Source of the DNA: CAYLHF01 sp964383365
GTDB taxonomy: Bacteria; Bacteroidota; Rhodothermia; Rhodothermales; UBA10348
Direction: 5' to 3'
Assembly: GCA_964383365.1 (NCBI GenBank)
Contig: CAYLHF010000012.1
Location: 1 to 64,000 of the forward strand
Length of the DNA: 64,000 nt
Shown piece after piece: positions 45,298 through 54,521 of this stretch; position 1 is the first letter of the stretch, and each line of letters begins with the position of its first letter. The notes below the pieces were generated by a model. That model did not search any database. It worked only from the letters and a program-made list of their open reading frames with translations, and was not told where the DNA came from. A program made the position numbers and the translations under genes.

Positions 45298-48200
45298 TCA
45301 TTGACTGTCCACGCCTTCGGATGAGATTCTGCGCGATGTCGGCGGCCAGATAGATAAAACGTCTCCGATCGGCGTTCCCGTCTGTGTCTCGTCAAGCTTT
45401 CGTATCAGGCGACGCTTCACCGTGTCCGCATCACCGCATACCGGGGAGAATTCACAATACGAGCACACGCCCGTAAACGCTCCGGACGGCACAAATGCCC
45501 CTTCATCGGTAAGACATTTGGCTGCCGAAATGAGGGACTCGATATCGGCTCGAACCTCGCCGGGGTCTGCCGATATCCGTCGTCCCATCGTCTGTTCATT
45601 CAGAAAAAGGTACCCCGATTCTATCACGTCCTTTTCAAACATCGTCTCCACCGCATAGGCGTACAGCGCCCACTGCAGGTGAACGCCTCCACCCAGCAAG
45701 TCCTCAGACTCGTACGAGCCATCAGAACCTGTCTTGTAGTCCGTTATGGACAGGCGACCATCTGGATCCACGTCGATACGGTCGATTCTTCCCGTCAGGT
45801 TTATGTGCTCGTTACCCAGATCGATCTGGACGGATAGATTTTCATGATCCGTTGAATCTTGCTCCGGGGAGGATATTACCCGTTCGACACCCAAGGGCAC
45901 ATAGTTACCTCTATTCGAGGTGCGATCGGCCATGTAGAGCAGACTGATTCTCCTGAAGTAGTGCAGTTCCTTCTCGTAAACGGCCGCGTTTGGCGGGGCA
46001 GACAGGGCCGCATAATCATCTACCAGGGAGGTAAACAGGCTGGAAAGGCCGTCGACCGGGGCTGTGATTATCTGATCCCTGACAGCTGGTTCGACCCACC
46101 GACGCAGGCCTTCGTGAACGATGCGACCTCTTGTAAGTGGAGAGATCCAGACCCCCTCGTCGATCTCGTCCGGTCGTGAGGCCTTAAGTACGTATCTGAG
46201 AAAAAACCTGTACGGACAGGAAAATAGTGTCTCGAGCCGGGACGCAGACACCTCCTGCCCGGTCAAGTCCGGGTCCAACCCTTTCCGGGATATGAGTCCA
46301 TCGAATCCAGACCAGTCCGGGAGTTCTCGCGCGCGAATCGCCAACCTGCCGGCTGCCAGATTACGATTGAGTCGCTCAAGATCTGCAATCGCCCTCGTAT
46401 TCTTTCCAAGCGCGAGATAGACATCTGTACGGTCAAGAAAACAACTCTTCGACTTGTTTCCCGGTATCCAGGAGACGATGGGAAGGTCCGTATCTCGAAT
46501 GCTGTGTCGGGCCATTATTCCCAGCAGGGCTGCCGACGGAAACTGTTCGCGTCCGTCGGAGGGGTCGTAAAATGCGTATGAAAGACACCGATGACCGACG
46601 CTATTCGAAAGGGCATATTCCAGATACCATTGTCTCGACCGGGCAAAGCTTGAGGTCATGGATATCCGGGTTGACCCATCTCGTTCGACTGCTTCCCGGT
46701 CAGAATCCGGAAAGAACGGATCGTCCGATGCGTGGCGCCCGAATGTATTGTCGTCGAGACCGACAATGAATGCGTGCGGTCTGCCTGAAAAGCCGCTTCC
46801 GGTCAGTGGGACTACATGAACCGCTCCCGGCGCTGCAGCCCGGGCACGAACAAAATGGTCGCCCAGGTACTCGATAGCCAGTCGTAGCAGTTCTGTCCGG
46901 TCGATCGATACATCAATCAAGTCAGACAGGCTGGTGAAACGCGAACCGAGTTCGCGTTTCGCCACGTGTTCGAGATGATCGTCAGGCAGATGGGGCTCCA
47001 GCGGTACAAAACGATCCAGAAAGATCCGGACCAGATCCGAGAGATCCCGGGGCGTCGCAACGCGATCAGGTCCACAAATCTTAAGCAACGGAGAAAGGTA
47101 TTGCAGTACAGAGCGGACTCTGTGCGCGCTCCATGCCGTATCCGAAAACGGCGAATTTCCTCTGGCTTCGATCGCAACCCTTTTCTCCAGATGTCTGACG
47201 TATGCATCTGGAGTACCTGCTATTCGAACACCAGACAGGTAATCCGCTACCACCATATTTCGATCTTCAGGTTCTTCGCCGGAAAATGTCACCGCCAATT
47301 CGATAAACCGACCCCGTAATGCCTCGACCAGCACCTCGCTCGAATACCCTCCCGCCATCCATTCCAGAAACATTTTCAGCGCCATACCCGATCGGGTCGA
47401 CGTAACAGGCACTCCCGCTGCCAGGGTTATAGGGATATCATACCTGTTCGAGAGCGATCGGACAATCCGAACGTACGGGTCATAAACCGGATACGTAATC
47501 TCGACGTCATCAAATACCAGGCCCCGCCTGATGATCTCCTGAAACACCCCCCTGATTTCGTTCTCGGGACCCACCGCTCTGAATATGATTGGGGATTCTG
47601 AGGAGCCAGGGGCGTCAGTGTCCGGTTCCGGAGTTATATCGGGCACCTCTTCGGGGCGATGGTCTCTACTGAACCCATGCGCGAATCTATCGGTGGCACT
47701 CAGATGAAGGGGTGGCAGACGTTGGCCGGGTTGCGTCATCACTTCGAAACCGATACTCAGCCCGGCCACCTCTCGAACAAATCTGAATGCCAACTCACTC
47801 AGTTGAACAGACCCCACGACCACGAGATAGAACGGTGGGAGTACATCGGCTGTCCTCCCGATTCCTTCAACAACACGACGATATAGTTCCGCATCATCTA
47901 TCTGATCATTAACATCCAGATACCCTTCATAGGCGCGATAGATTTTGCCGATGACACGTCGATGTTCTGATCGAGACACGCTACGGTACGCGTCAGCACT
48001 GATGTCTGCCTGTCTCAAATCTGTGATTGTCCGGGCCACATGTGAGGCTGATTTTCGAACGGGAGAGTCAGCGAGATCGGGCATCTGATCCATCAGTGAC
48101 GCTACGAGAAACGGCACGGAGGCTGCGGAGAGTCTCCTATGGGTCGCCTGTTCCGGGTCCCGCTCATGGATATATGCGGCCAGGGAAAGCGTATTTTGAA

Positions 48201-48372
48201 AACTGACATTGATCGAAGAAAATCCAGCCCGGGCTGCGGCAATACGAAGCTCCTGCCCACTCTGAGCAGACGGGGTAATCACGATTTTTTTTAGATAGCG
48301 GGTCGAAGGTCCTGAGAAGATGCCGCCGAGACGCTGAATTATATTATGCTGATGCTGATTAATCACGGGCAA
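45298..48372 (-). CDS. addB: AddB-like PD-(D/E)XK nuclease with iron-sulfur motif
   Basis: A 1024-residue partner of AddA. The C-terminal nuclease domain has RIDRIDVDPDGRLSITDYKT with the D...DYK catalytic set and the cysteine arrangement of an AddB-type 4Fe-4S cluster: one Cys in ETLFSCPYRFF and three in CSYCEFSPVCGD. The N-terminal helicase-like half lacks a canonical Walker A motif (SGPSTRYLKKIVI where GxxGxGK is expected), as in the RecC-like or Bacteroidota forms, so AddA should be the only motor. The start is TTG 48372 or GTG 48366. It is divergent from the exonuclease gene at 48538. Confidence 0.88.
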   Translation of the reverse strand: MPVINQHQHNIIQRLGGIFSGPSTRYLKKIVITPSAQSGQELRIAAARAGFSSINVSFQNTLSLAAYIHERDPEQATHRRLSAASVPFLVASLMDQMPDLADSPVRKSASHVARTITDLRQADISADAYRSVSRSEHRRVIGKIYRAYEGYLDVNDQIDDAELYRRVVEGIGRTADVLPPFYLVVVGSVQLSELAFRFVREVAGLSIGFEVMTQPGQRLPPLHLSATDRFAHGFSRDHRPEEVPDITPEPDTDAPGSSESPIIFRAVGPENEIRGVFQEIIRRGLVFDDVEITYPVYDPYVRIVRSLSNRYDIPITLAAGVPVTSTRSGMALKMFLEWMAGGYSSEVLVEALRGRFIELAVTFSGEEPEDRNMVVADYLSGVRIAGTPDAYVRHLEKRVAIEARGNSPFSDTAWSAHRVRSVLQYLSPLLKICGPDRVATPRDLSDLVRIFLDRFVPLEPHLPDDHLEHVAKRELGSRFTSLSDLIDVSIDRTELLRLAIEYLGDHFVRARAAAPGAVHVVPLTGSGFSGRPHAFIVGLDDNTFGRHASDDPFFPDSDREAVERDGSTRISMTSSFARSRQWYLEYALSNSVGHRCLSYAFYDPSDGREQFPSAALLGIMARHSIRDTDLPIVSWIPGNKSKSCFLDRTDVYLALGKNTRAIADLERLNRNLAAGRLAIRARELPDWSGFDGLISRKGLDPDLTGQEVSASRLETLFSCPYRFFLRYVLKASRPDEIDEGVWISPLTRGRIVHEGLRRWVEPAVRDQIITAPVDGLSSLFTSLVDDYAALSAPPNAAVYEKELHYFRRISLLYMADRTSNRGNYVPLGVERVISSPEQDSTDHENLSVQIDLGNEHINLTGRIDRIDVDPDGRLSITDYKTGSDGSYESEDLLGGGVHLQWALYAYAVETMFEKDVIESGYLFLNEQTMGRRISADPGEVRADIESLISAAKCLTDEGAFVPSGAFTGVCSYCEFSPVCGDADTVKRRLIRKLDETQTGTPIGDVLSIWPPTSRRISSEGVDSQ

Positions 48373-48462
48373 TTATTTTTCTGCTCTTACATCCATACCA
48401 TGGGATCCGGGGCCGGATGAGCGAACTTGGATAGCCGTCGTTTTAGAATATAGATTTCTTCG

Positions 48463-48482
48463 TATGACACCTAGATGTCATA
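48463..48482. promoter_or_regulatory. 20-bp palindrome, candidate operator between addB and exonuclease gene
   Basis: TATGACA (48463-48469) and TGTCATA (48476-48482) form a perfect 7-base dyad with six bases between; the centre CCTAGA is also nearly symmetric, so 18 of 20 positions match. It sits in the 165-base divergent spacer, 55 bases before the exonuclease start and 90 bases before addB. A dyad between two DNA-repair genes suggests a shared repressor, possibly damage-responsive, but it is not a known LexA box. Confidence 0.5.
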
Positions 48483-48537
48483 GGGTAGGTACTATTTTTC
48501 ACCAACCACTTAATACTGATGCGGAGATTGTGTAGTC

Positions 48538-49353
48538 ATGAGTAAAGTAATGATAGCATTTGATGTCGAAACCACCGGCAAAAATGCTGAAACAGATCAA
48601 ATCGTAGAGATTTCGATGTGTCTGTATGAAAACGGACAAGAGCGTAGCTATCACCGTCTTCTACGACCAAAGGTACCCATTTCAGAAGGGGCAAGAAACG
48701 TACATGGAATCAGCATGGAGGACGTAAAAGACGCCCCCGGATTTGGTGATGTGGCTGACGAAATTCTCGAGTTTCTGTCTGCAGCAGACGTGATTGTGGG
48801 ATATAACGTCCGGTTCGACATTCGATTTGTAGAAAAGGAGTTTTCCCGTATCGGTCGGACCGTCGTACTCTATGAAAAGCTCGTCGTCGATCCGTACCGA
48901 ATCTGGCAGGCGATGGAGCCCCGTTCACTGGTAGATGCCCATCGAAGATTCGTTGGGACGGAAATGGAGAATGCGCACAGCGCGGAGGCAGATGTTCAGG
49001 CCGCAGTCCGCGTCCTGCGAGGAGTCAGAAAATCCTTCAATCTACAGGAAGCATCCTGGGAAGACCTGGCTCAGATTACCACACCCGAACTGGCCTTCTG
49101 GATCGGTTCCTCCGATCACTTTATCTGGGAAAATAACCGCGTGACGGTGGGATTCGGCAAGCACGGAGGAAAACCTCTTTTCGATATTGTCCGAGATGCT
49201 CCGGACTATCTTAAATGGGTGATGGGAGCCAATTTCCCGTCGCATGTTGGGAGTCTCTGCAAAGGAGCGCTCTCAGGCATAGACGAAGAGGAATTCAACA
49301 AGAGAATTGTAGCGTTTTATGGACCACCGCCGGAGGAAAAAAATCCGTCGTAA
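48538..49353 (+). CDS. DEDDh 3'-5' exonuclease (DnaQ/ExoX-like)
   Basis: A 271-residue exonuclease. All catalytic residues are present: Asp9 and Glu11 (IAFDVETTG), Asp94 (YNVRFDIRF), His147 and Asp152 (HSAEADVQ). A C-terminal ~90-residue domain (VTVGFGKHGGKPLFDIV, DYLKWVMGANFP) resembles the small domain found behind ExoX-like nucleases. It likely trims or degrades single-stranded DNA ends during repair. It is divergent from addB and shares an operator-like palindrome with it. Confidence 0.9.
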   Translation: MSKVMIAFDVETTGKNAETDQIVEISMCLYENGQERSYHRLLRPKVPISEGARNVHGISMEDVKDAPGFGDVADEILEFLSAADVIVGYNVRFDIRFVEKEFSRIGRTVVLYEKLVVDPYRIWQAMEPRSLVDAHRRFVGTEMENAHSAEADVQAAVRVLRGVRKSFNLQEASWEDLAQITTPELAFWIGSSDHFIWENNRVTVGFGKHGGKPLFDIVRDAPDYLKWVMGANFPSHVGSLCKGALSGIDEEEFNKRIVAFYGPPPEEKNPS

Positions 49354-49493
49354 GGTTCGTACCTTCGAAGCGACCCGAAAGATCATTTTGCAGGAAATTT
49401 TGGGCGATCGCATCGGTAGCCACGTGAGTTGCGTTCCTGTTCTCTCATCCATTTATTCGGCTATTCATCATCATATGCATAGAGGTGTACATT

Positions 49494-49910
49494 ATGTACA
49501 ATCCTGATCTTCTGGCCGTTCTGATTGCAGGAATAATACCCATGGTCCTGGGAGCTCTCTGGTACGGACCGCTCTTCGGGAGTAAGTGGATGGAACTCAT
49601 GGGTACGTCGGAGGAAGAGCTTCGCGATGGATTTAATCCACTCAAATCGTATGGCGTCACATTTGTTATGTCACTCGTGATGGCCTACGTACTGGCGCAC
49701 ATTTTGCAGGCGTTCGATGACGCGTATGCGCTCACCGGATGGGCAGCTGGTGTCAAGGGCGGTTTCTTTGTCTGGCTTGGATTTGTTCTGACGATCGGAT
49801 GGCAAAACGTATCGTTTGAAGGGCAAAATATCGGCGTATACTGGCTAAACATGGCATATAATCTGGTTGCCCTGCTGGCGATGGGTGCCCTTCTTGGTGT
49901 CTGGAGATAG
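49494..49910 (+). CDS. DUF1761 family membrane protein
   Basis: A 138-residue protein with four hydrophobic segments, matching the DUF1761 pattern (IIPMVLGALWYGPLFGSKWM, LMGTSEEEL, WLGFVLTIGWQNVSFEG). Function is unknown for the family. ATG 49494 is chosen because AGAGGTG lies seven bases before it; GTG 49485 is inside that site. Confidence 0.88.
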   Translation: MYNPDLLAVLIAGIIPMVLGALWYGPLFGSKWMELMGTSEEELRDGFNPLKSYGVTFVMSLVMAYVLAHILQAFDDAYALTGWAAGVKGGFFVWLGFVLTIGWQNVSFEGQNIGVYWLNMAYNLVALLAMGALLGVWR

Positions 49911-50061
49911 CTCCGGACGAGTGCGGATGCCACCTGGTGCGCAACCGAATCAGACTGCCCGACGTACGCTCCGGGGGTAATAACCCGGGATTCGTACGGC
50001 GAGTGGTAGATCGTTTGTCAACGCAGCGCGTTATTCCAAAACCAGTACCCAGGAGTACCCG

Positions 50062-50289
50062 ATGACCAGCAAGTACGAGACATCGATTTACACCCGTAAG
50101 CAACTCGACAGTGCGCGTCAGAAAGCTCAGGTTATCGGTTGGGTGCAGGGGGCCGGGTCCATGTTCCTTCTTCTCATGTTGCTCAATTTCATCGGATGGA
50201 TTCCAGCAATACTCCTGACCGGTCTCGCAGGGTTTATTGGCTTCAAGTTCTTTTCCCGGCGCTCCTCTGCAAGCGAAGAATCCGCTTGA
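50062..50289 (+). CDS. Small two-segment membrane protein, unknown function
   Basis: A 75-residue protein with a polar head and two hydrophobic segments (MFLLLMLLNFIGWIPAILL and LAGFIGFKFF). The AGGAG eight bases before ATG 50062 and the plausible composition support a real gene. No family was recognised. It converges on the TauE-like permease gene with a 9-base gap. Confidence 0.7.
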   Translation: MTSKYETSIYTRKQLDSARQKAQVIGWVQGAGSMFLLLMLLNFIGWIPAILLTGLAGFIGFKFFSRRSSASEESA

Positions 50290-50298
50290 TTTGTGGCA

Positions 50299-51066
50299 TC
50301 ATATGACCCGTCTGGTCAGGAATATGATCGCAAGTACGATTACGATGCCCAGTGTTCGCTGAATGGACTTTCCCGAGAAGCGGGCGGCGCCCAGATAAGA
50401 TCCCAGTGCTCCACCGAGAAAGACGGCCGCGATTACAGGCCACCAGTACGACCAGTCCAGCGAATGATACTGGACGCGGGCGGCGACACCGGCAATCGAA
50501 TTGGCCAGAATGAAGATTGACCCGGTAGCAGCTGCTTCTTTCTCTGAGCCCAGGTTGAAGACCAGAATCAGAGGTACCAGAAATATACCGCCCCCGATAC
50601 CTACAATTCCGGCCAACATTCCGAGTATCGCACCGAGTACGAACGGAAGAGCGCGTTTCATCGGGCCCGGCAATGCGTACTGGATCTGTACATCGGTCCA
50701 GAAGTAGATTCGAAAGGCCACGAATACAAGCGACGACAACAGTAACCATTCAAAAACGACTCTTGAAATGGAGAGGGATCCGCCCAGAAAGGCCATCGGA
50801 ATCGATGTTATCAAGAAAGGCAACACCAGACGGTAATTGACGTGCTTGAATCGAGCGTAATTCAGCGAACCAACAGACGTCACTGTAAGATTCAGGAGCA
50901 GAGATATCGTCGGTATTGATCCGAAACCGACTCCGGCAATTGAAAGCAACGCCGTGTAACTGGATCCGCCTCCCAGTCCGACCGAGGAATACATGAGAGC
51001 TACACAGAAGAACACGAGTGCAAGAATCCACACCAGCGAACCATCAAAAAAAATAGATTCGACCAT
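50299..51066 (-). CDS. TauE/SafE family sulfite/anion exporter
   Basis: A 255-residue polytopic permease with about seven to eight hydrophobic segments and the family repeats ALMYSSVGLGGGSSYTALLS and GAILGMLAGIVGIGGGIFLV. Family members move sulfite, sulfoacetate or other organic anions across the inner membrane. It lies downstream of the cytochrome operon on the same strand, 161 bases after its last gene, which may be chance or may point to sulfur chemistry. Confidence 0.9.
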   Translation of the reverse strand: MVESIFFDGSLVWILALVFFCVALMYSSVGLGGGSSYTALLSIAGVGFGSIPTISLLLNLTVTSVGSLNYARFKHVNYRLVLPFLITSIPMAFLGGSLSISRVVFEWLLLSSLVFVAFRIYFWTDVQIQYALPGPMKRALPFVLGAILGMLAGIVGIGGGIFLVPLILVFNLGSEKEAAATGSIFILANSIAGVAARVQYHSLDWSYWWPVIAAVFLGGALGSYLGAARFSGKSIQRTLGIVIVLAIIFLTRRVI

Positions 51067-51227
51067 TGCGTCGATGTCTTTCCGCAGCCGTTCAGGCAGG
51101 ATTCATTGAGACTTCAGCGTCGGCTATCGGTAGCAGTGAACGCATCTGCTCTTCTGGAGGTGTCTTTGAAAACCTGTCGTCACGCGATCATTCGGTCTGA
51201 CAGCTGTTTCCCTCGATGGACGCTAAA

Positions 51228-52229
51228 TCAAAACAGATCGATTTGACCGTTGATATGCAGGTCTTTACCAATGATCTCCATGTTGGCATTTACGACACGC
51301 GGATGGCATCCATTGCACGTAGTGACCTGAAGGTGTCCCTTCGGCGGTAGATCGTGGCACGTTCCGCACGCGGCCTGACCGCTTCCGACCTCCGTCCACT
51401 TCATCACCAGATGATTGCCTTCTATCTGCGGCGCGATATAAATACCCGGGGCTGCACTGTCGGCCTTCTTGAATTCAAAATTTCCATGACAGTATACATT
51501 ACTGCACGTATTGGCGACCGGATCATAGACCGGTGTAAGCGTGCCATTTGCCGTTGCGAACGAACTGAACAGAAGATCCGCACTCGGGGGACCACCATCC
51601 GTATGTCCCTCGGAAGAATACCGTTCTGGCTTGTTGTGACAGTGGCTGCACTCGGGATTCAGAATATTGGTCAGATCGCTTCCACCCATATGCGTCTGAT
51701 GAGCCCCGACGCCCGGTGAGGTCGTTGAAATATTTCCACGCAGATCTTCGGGAGGGGCAATACTTCCATCACTTCCGTGACAGGTCGTGCACGCTTCCGG
51801 GCCATCCACGTCCGTATGACACGTGAGACAACTCTTACCGTCCGTGCCATTTCCTGCATAATCGCTACCGTGGCAATTCTGACACACGGTAAGATCCCAG
51901 TGAACCTGATCCGCAACAGCCTGCGTGTGGAGATTGAGCCCCAGTGTGTCTGCAAACGCGGCAGGGTGTGGAAATACGCTGTGACATCCTGACGACTGAC
52001 AGCTCACGCCGGCTACTGACCCTGAAAAGTCGTCGCCGTGACACGTTGCGCAGGTCTCGGTCTTACCCGGAGTTTCCAGTACGAATTGACCGTGGAACGT
52101 CGACGATTGCGGATCGGCCCAGCCCGCCGGGTGCGTCGTAACGTCCGGGGGTTGAGCTGGATCGCTGCATGCGACAACGGTGATTGCCGCGAGAAAAAAT
52201 AGAAAACCGCAAAAAAACCACTGCTTCAT
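51228..52229 (-). CDS. Nine-haem cytochrome c lipoprotein
   Basis: A 333-residue exported lipoprotein (lipobox AITVVAC, Cys21) with nine haem-binding motifs: seven CXXCH (CATCH, CQNCH, CLTCH, CTTCH, CSHCH, CGTCH, CNGCH) and two with a wider spacing, CX4CH (CQSSGCH near 77 and CSNVYCH near 240). The CX4CH form is known in Geobacter surface cytochromes and in some cytochromes c3. It is the last gene of the electron-transfer operon. Lipid anchoring and many haems make it the best candidate for the outer-surface end of an electron conduit. Confidence 0.88.
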   Translation of the reverse strand: MKQWFFCGFLFFLAAITVVACSDPAQPPDVTTHPAGWADPQSSTFHGQFVLETPGKTETCATCHGDDFSGSVAGVSCQSSGCHSVFPHPAAFADTLGLNLHTQAVADQVHWDLTVCQNCHGSDYAGNGTDGKSCLTCHTDVDGPEACTTCHGSDGSIAPPEDLRGNISTTSPGVGAHQTHMGGSDLTNILNPECSHCHNKPERYSSEGHTDGGPPSADLLFSSFATANGTLTPVYDPVANTCSNVYCHGNFEFKKADSAAPGIYIAPQIEGNHLVMKWTEVGSGQAACGTCHDLPPKGHLQVTTCNGCHPRVVNANMEIIGKDLHINGQIDLF

Positions 52230-52241
52230 AGTCTAATCAAT

Positions 52242-53207
52242 CTACAGGGTAGAGTCGTGACACGTACCGCAGACCACGTCTGCATCATCCACGTGACATG
52301 ACATACAGGTCTGAATATCATTAAGTGCCTCCAACCGGTGACGTCCTCCGTCGCCTTCGATGCGATTTACCCATCCCGGTGTGTGGCTGTGGGGCATCAC
52401 CAGGTTTTGTGTGTGACACTCGGCGCAAAACGTCAAGTCGCTGTGGCAACTCTGGCACGTGACTTCCGCTGACTGTGCCTCCAGCGCATGCGTGAACTCC
52501 CAGTTGAGTGGGTGCGTACGTTCATCTATGTTCTCACTCTCATGGCAGTCCTGGCAGAAGTCGTCCTGATGACATGTCTGGCATGTCTTCTCACCATCGA
52601 TCAGATTGGCATCGAATCGCGAGAGATCAGCATGAACTCTCCTGAAATCACCGTCATGACTCGGTGGCTTCAGTCGGTCCGTACCCAGATGACACGTCTG
52701 ACACGTTACGGATACGGAACGATCCTCATGGCAGTCAAGGCAGGCCACCATCGAAGGCAACACGATAGGATCAACTTCCGTCTTCTCCGGCATCACGGCA
52801 TGGCATGTTACACATGACAGTTCCGCCGTGAGATGTCTGTTGTGAGAAAATTTCTTGTTATAATCGACGATTCTGATCAACTCTACCGGAGCATCGCCGT
52901 TTTCGTGACACTGTACACAGTTGTCTGGATCCTCCACCTCATGACAGTCCTCGCATGTCTCATGATCGGGGATCAGGTTGTCTGCCCCTGTTTCACTGTC
53001 TTCGGCGCTATCATGACAATCCAGACACTCCAATTCTTCCTGAATAACGTGCCGCTCGTGTGAGAAGGTGAGGTTTTCTATCGGTGTGTTCTGGACGGAA
53101 TCCGGTTGGATAAAATCAGACACGTCCGGCTGCAATAAAAAGAACCCGACAATCAAGATGACGGCCCCCGGCAGCAACAGACGATTCAAGTCAAGATTCG
53201 ATCTCAT
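52242..53207 (-). CDS. Twelve-haem cytochrome c
   Basis: A 321-residue exported protein with an uncleaved or cleaved N-terminal hydrophobic segment (LLLPGAVILIVGFFLLQ) and twelve CXXCH motifs, about one per 25 residues. Additional single His residues (FSHERH, FSHNRH, WEFTHAL) fit bis-His ligation of the cytochrome c7/c3 kind. It lacks a lipobox, so it is probably periplasmic, linking the inner-membrane complex with the outer-membrane barrel gene upstream. A 12-base gap separates it from the nine-haem gene. Confidence 0.9.
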   Translation of the reverse strand: MRSNLDLNRLLLPGAVILIVGFFLLQPDVSDFIQPDSVQNTPIENLTFSHERHVIQEELECLDCHDSAEDSETGADNLIPDHETCEDCHEVEDPDNCVQCHENGDAPVELIRIVDYNKKFSHNRHLTAELSCVTCHAVMPEKTEVDPIVLPSMVACLDCHEDRSVSVTCQTCHLGTDRLKPPSHDGDFRRVHADLSRFDANLIDGEKTCQTCHQDDFCQDCHESENIDERTHPLNWEFTHALEAQSAEVTCQSCHSDLTFCAECHTQNLVMPHSHTPGWVNRIEGDGGRHRLEALNDIQTCMSCHVDDADVVCGTCHDSTL

Positions 53208-53237
53208 AGTAATAAATTAAAATCAGTGCGGGCCTGT

Positions 53238-54431
53238 TTATCTAAGCGCGTAACTGAGGCGAAGAAGCAATCTGGTATCGCTGGTGAAGTAAGAATTAGC
53301 TGTCTGCTGTACTCTCGCGTCAAATAACACATTCGAAACAGGCCTGTATTTGAAACCGCCTGAGAATGATGTAGCGTCCTCATTAAACGAGAGACTGCGC
53401 CTCTCGTAGCTGTAGTAGCTGCTGCGAATATTGACCTCAAAAGAACGGGTAAGCGGGTACTTGAGGTCTCCGAAGACACCGGTATTATCCCCTCCAAACC
53501 CGGTCTTGTATACGAACCCTGCCGTCCCATACCGTGTGTCGGCCGAAATAAATACCTCATCGGTCGTGGATGTCTCTTTAAAACTCGTATGGACATATCG
53601 CACACCCAATTGAGCTGTCTTCGATCTCCACGACGCCCCGATACGGAATTGATCTGCAGCCACGAGTTCAAAGAAATTGAAAAACGAATCTTCGAATACT
53701 CTCGGCTTCTGGCTATTGTACTCTGCCGAAATGGCCCATTTATCGGGACGATAGGTCAATCGATAACGCATGCGCTGGATGGTGGAAGCCTTCAGGTTGT
53801 ATTCCAATTGAGCCTGATAAAACACATTCGACAACCACGTCCCTGCAATACCGGCACCCGCCTGCTGCCACGCATTCTGTCTTCCACTACGACGATTGAT
53901 GAAACTGACGTCCAGTCGTGGACCACCGGAAGACGGTCGATATTCGGAATAAAACCCGATCAGACCGGCATCATCATACGACTGGACCGCAAGCGAGCGA
54001 TTCCACGCAACCCGAGTCCCGCCGATTACCTGAACACTCCACTCCGGACGAGGCCTGAACGCCATCGATAGCCCGTCGAAGGAGCCCGAAAGTACGCCCC
54101 GATACAGGAACTGCCGACCCAGTCGGGAGACGAGTTTCCCGGACGAACTTCGGTAATTCGCATACGCACTGTAAACGCGCTCCGTCCAGTCTCCAGGATC
54201 TCCCCGTCGGGCGATTCGGAAATTGGTCTTCAGCGTGAGTCTGGAGTTGGACGGTCTAACGCGGACATTAAACCCCTGAAAATAGTCCCATTGCTGATTC
54301 GACGATGCATTCTCGAGTCCATAAAGCATCGAATACACCTGGCCGTCTACGCGAGCCTGGCCACGTGCGCTTCCGAACTCCGAGAACAGCAAAAATAAAA
54401 CCAGGATACCGCACAGAAGCGATCTACTCAT
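53238..54431 (-). CDS. Outer-membrane beta-barrel protein, candidate porin of a cytochrome conduit
   Basis: A 397-residue protein with a signal peptide (LLCGILVLFLLFSEFGSARG) and a mature part made of alternating polar/aromatic strands (RLTLKTNFRIAR, LVSRLGRQFLYRG, RYGTAGFVYKTG), about 16 to 18 by eye. No CXXCH and no known enzyme motif. Sequence resemblance to MtrB was not seen; the assignment as conduit porin rests on fold and on its position between multihaem genes. A simple anion porin is the alternative. Confidence 0.75.
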   Translation of the reverse strand: MSRSLLCGILVLFLLFSEFGSARGQARVDGQVYSMLYGLENASSNQQWDYFQGFNVRVRPSNSRLTLKTNFRIARRGDPGDWTERVYSAYANYRSSSGKLVSRLGRQFLYRGVLSGSFDGLSMAFRPRPEWSVQVIGGTRVAWNRSLAVQSYDDAGLIGFYSEYRPSSGGPRLDVSFINRRSGRQNAWQQAGAGIAGTWLSNVFYQAQLEYNLKASTIQRMRYRLTYRPDKWAISAEYNSQKPRVFEDSFFNFFELVAADQFRIGASWRSKTAQLGVRYVHTSFKETSTTDEVFISADTRYGTAGFVYKTGFGGDNTGVFGDLKYPLTRSFEVNIRSSYYSYERRSLSFNEDATSFSGGFKYRPVSNVLFDARVQQTANSYFTSDTRLLLRLSYALR

Positions 54432-54521
54432 GACTCACAGGCGATTACGAATGATCATACGATCCGACCAAGAATATCAGATCTGTCGGACGAAATTCCT
54501 AATTCAGATCACCGCTCAACG

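Noticed and set aside
53238..54431. Direct assignment of the barrel as MtrB
   Set aside because: No MtrB-like N-terminal Cys motif or clear similarity seen; only position and fold support a conduit role.
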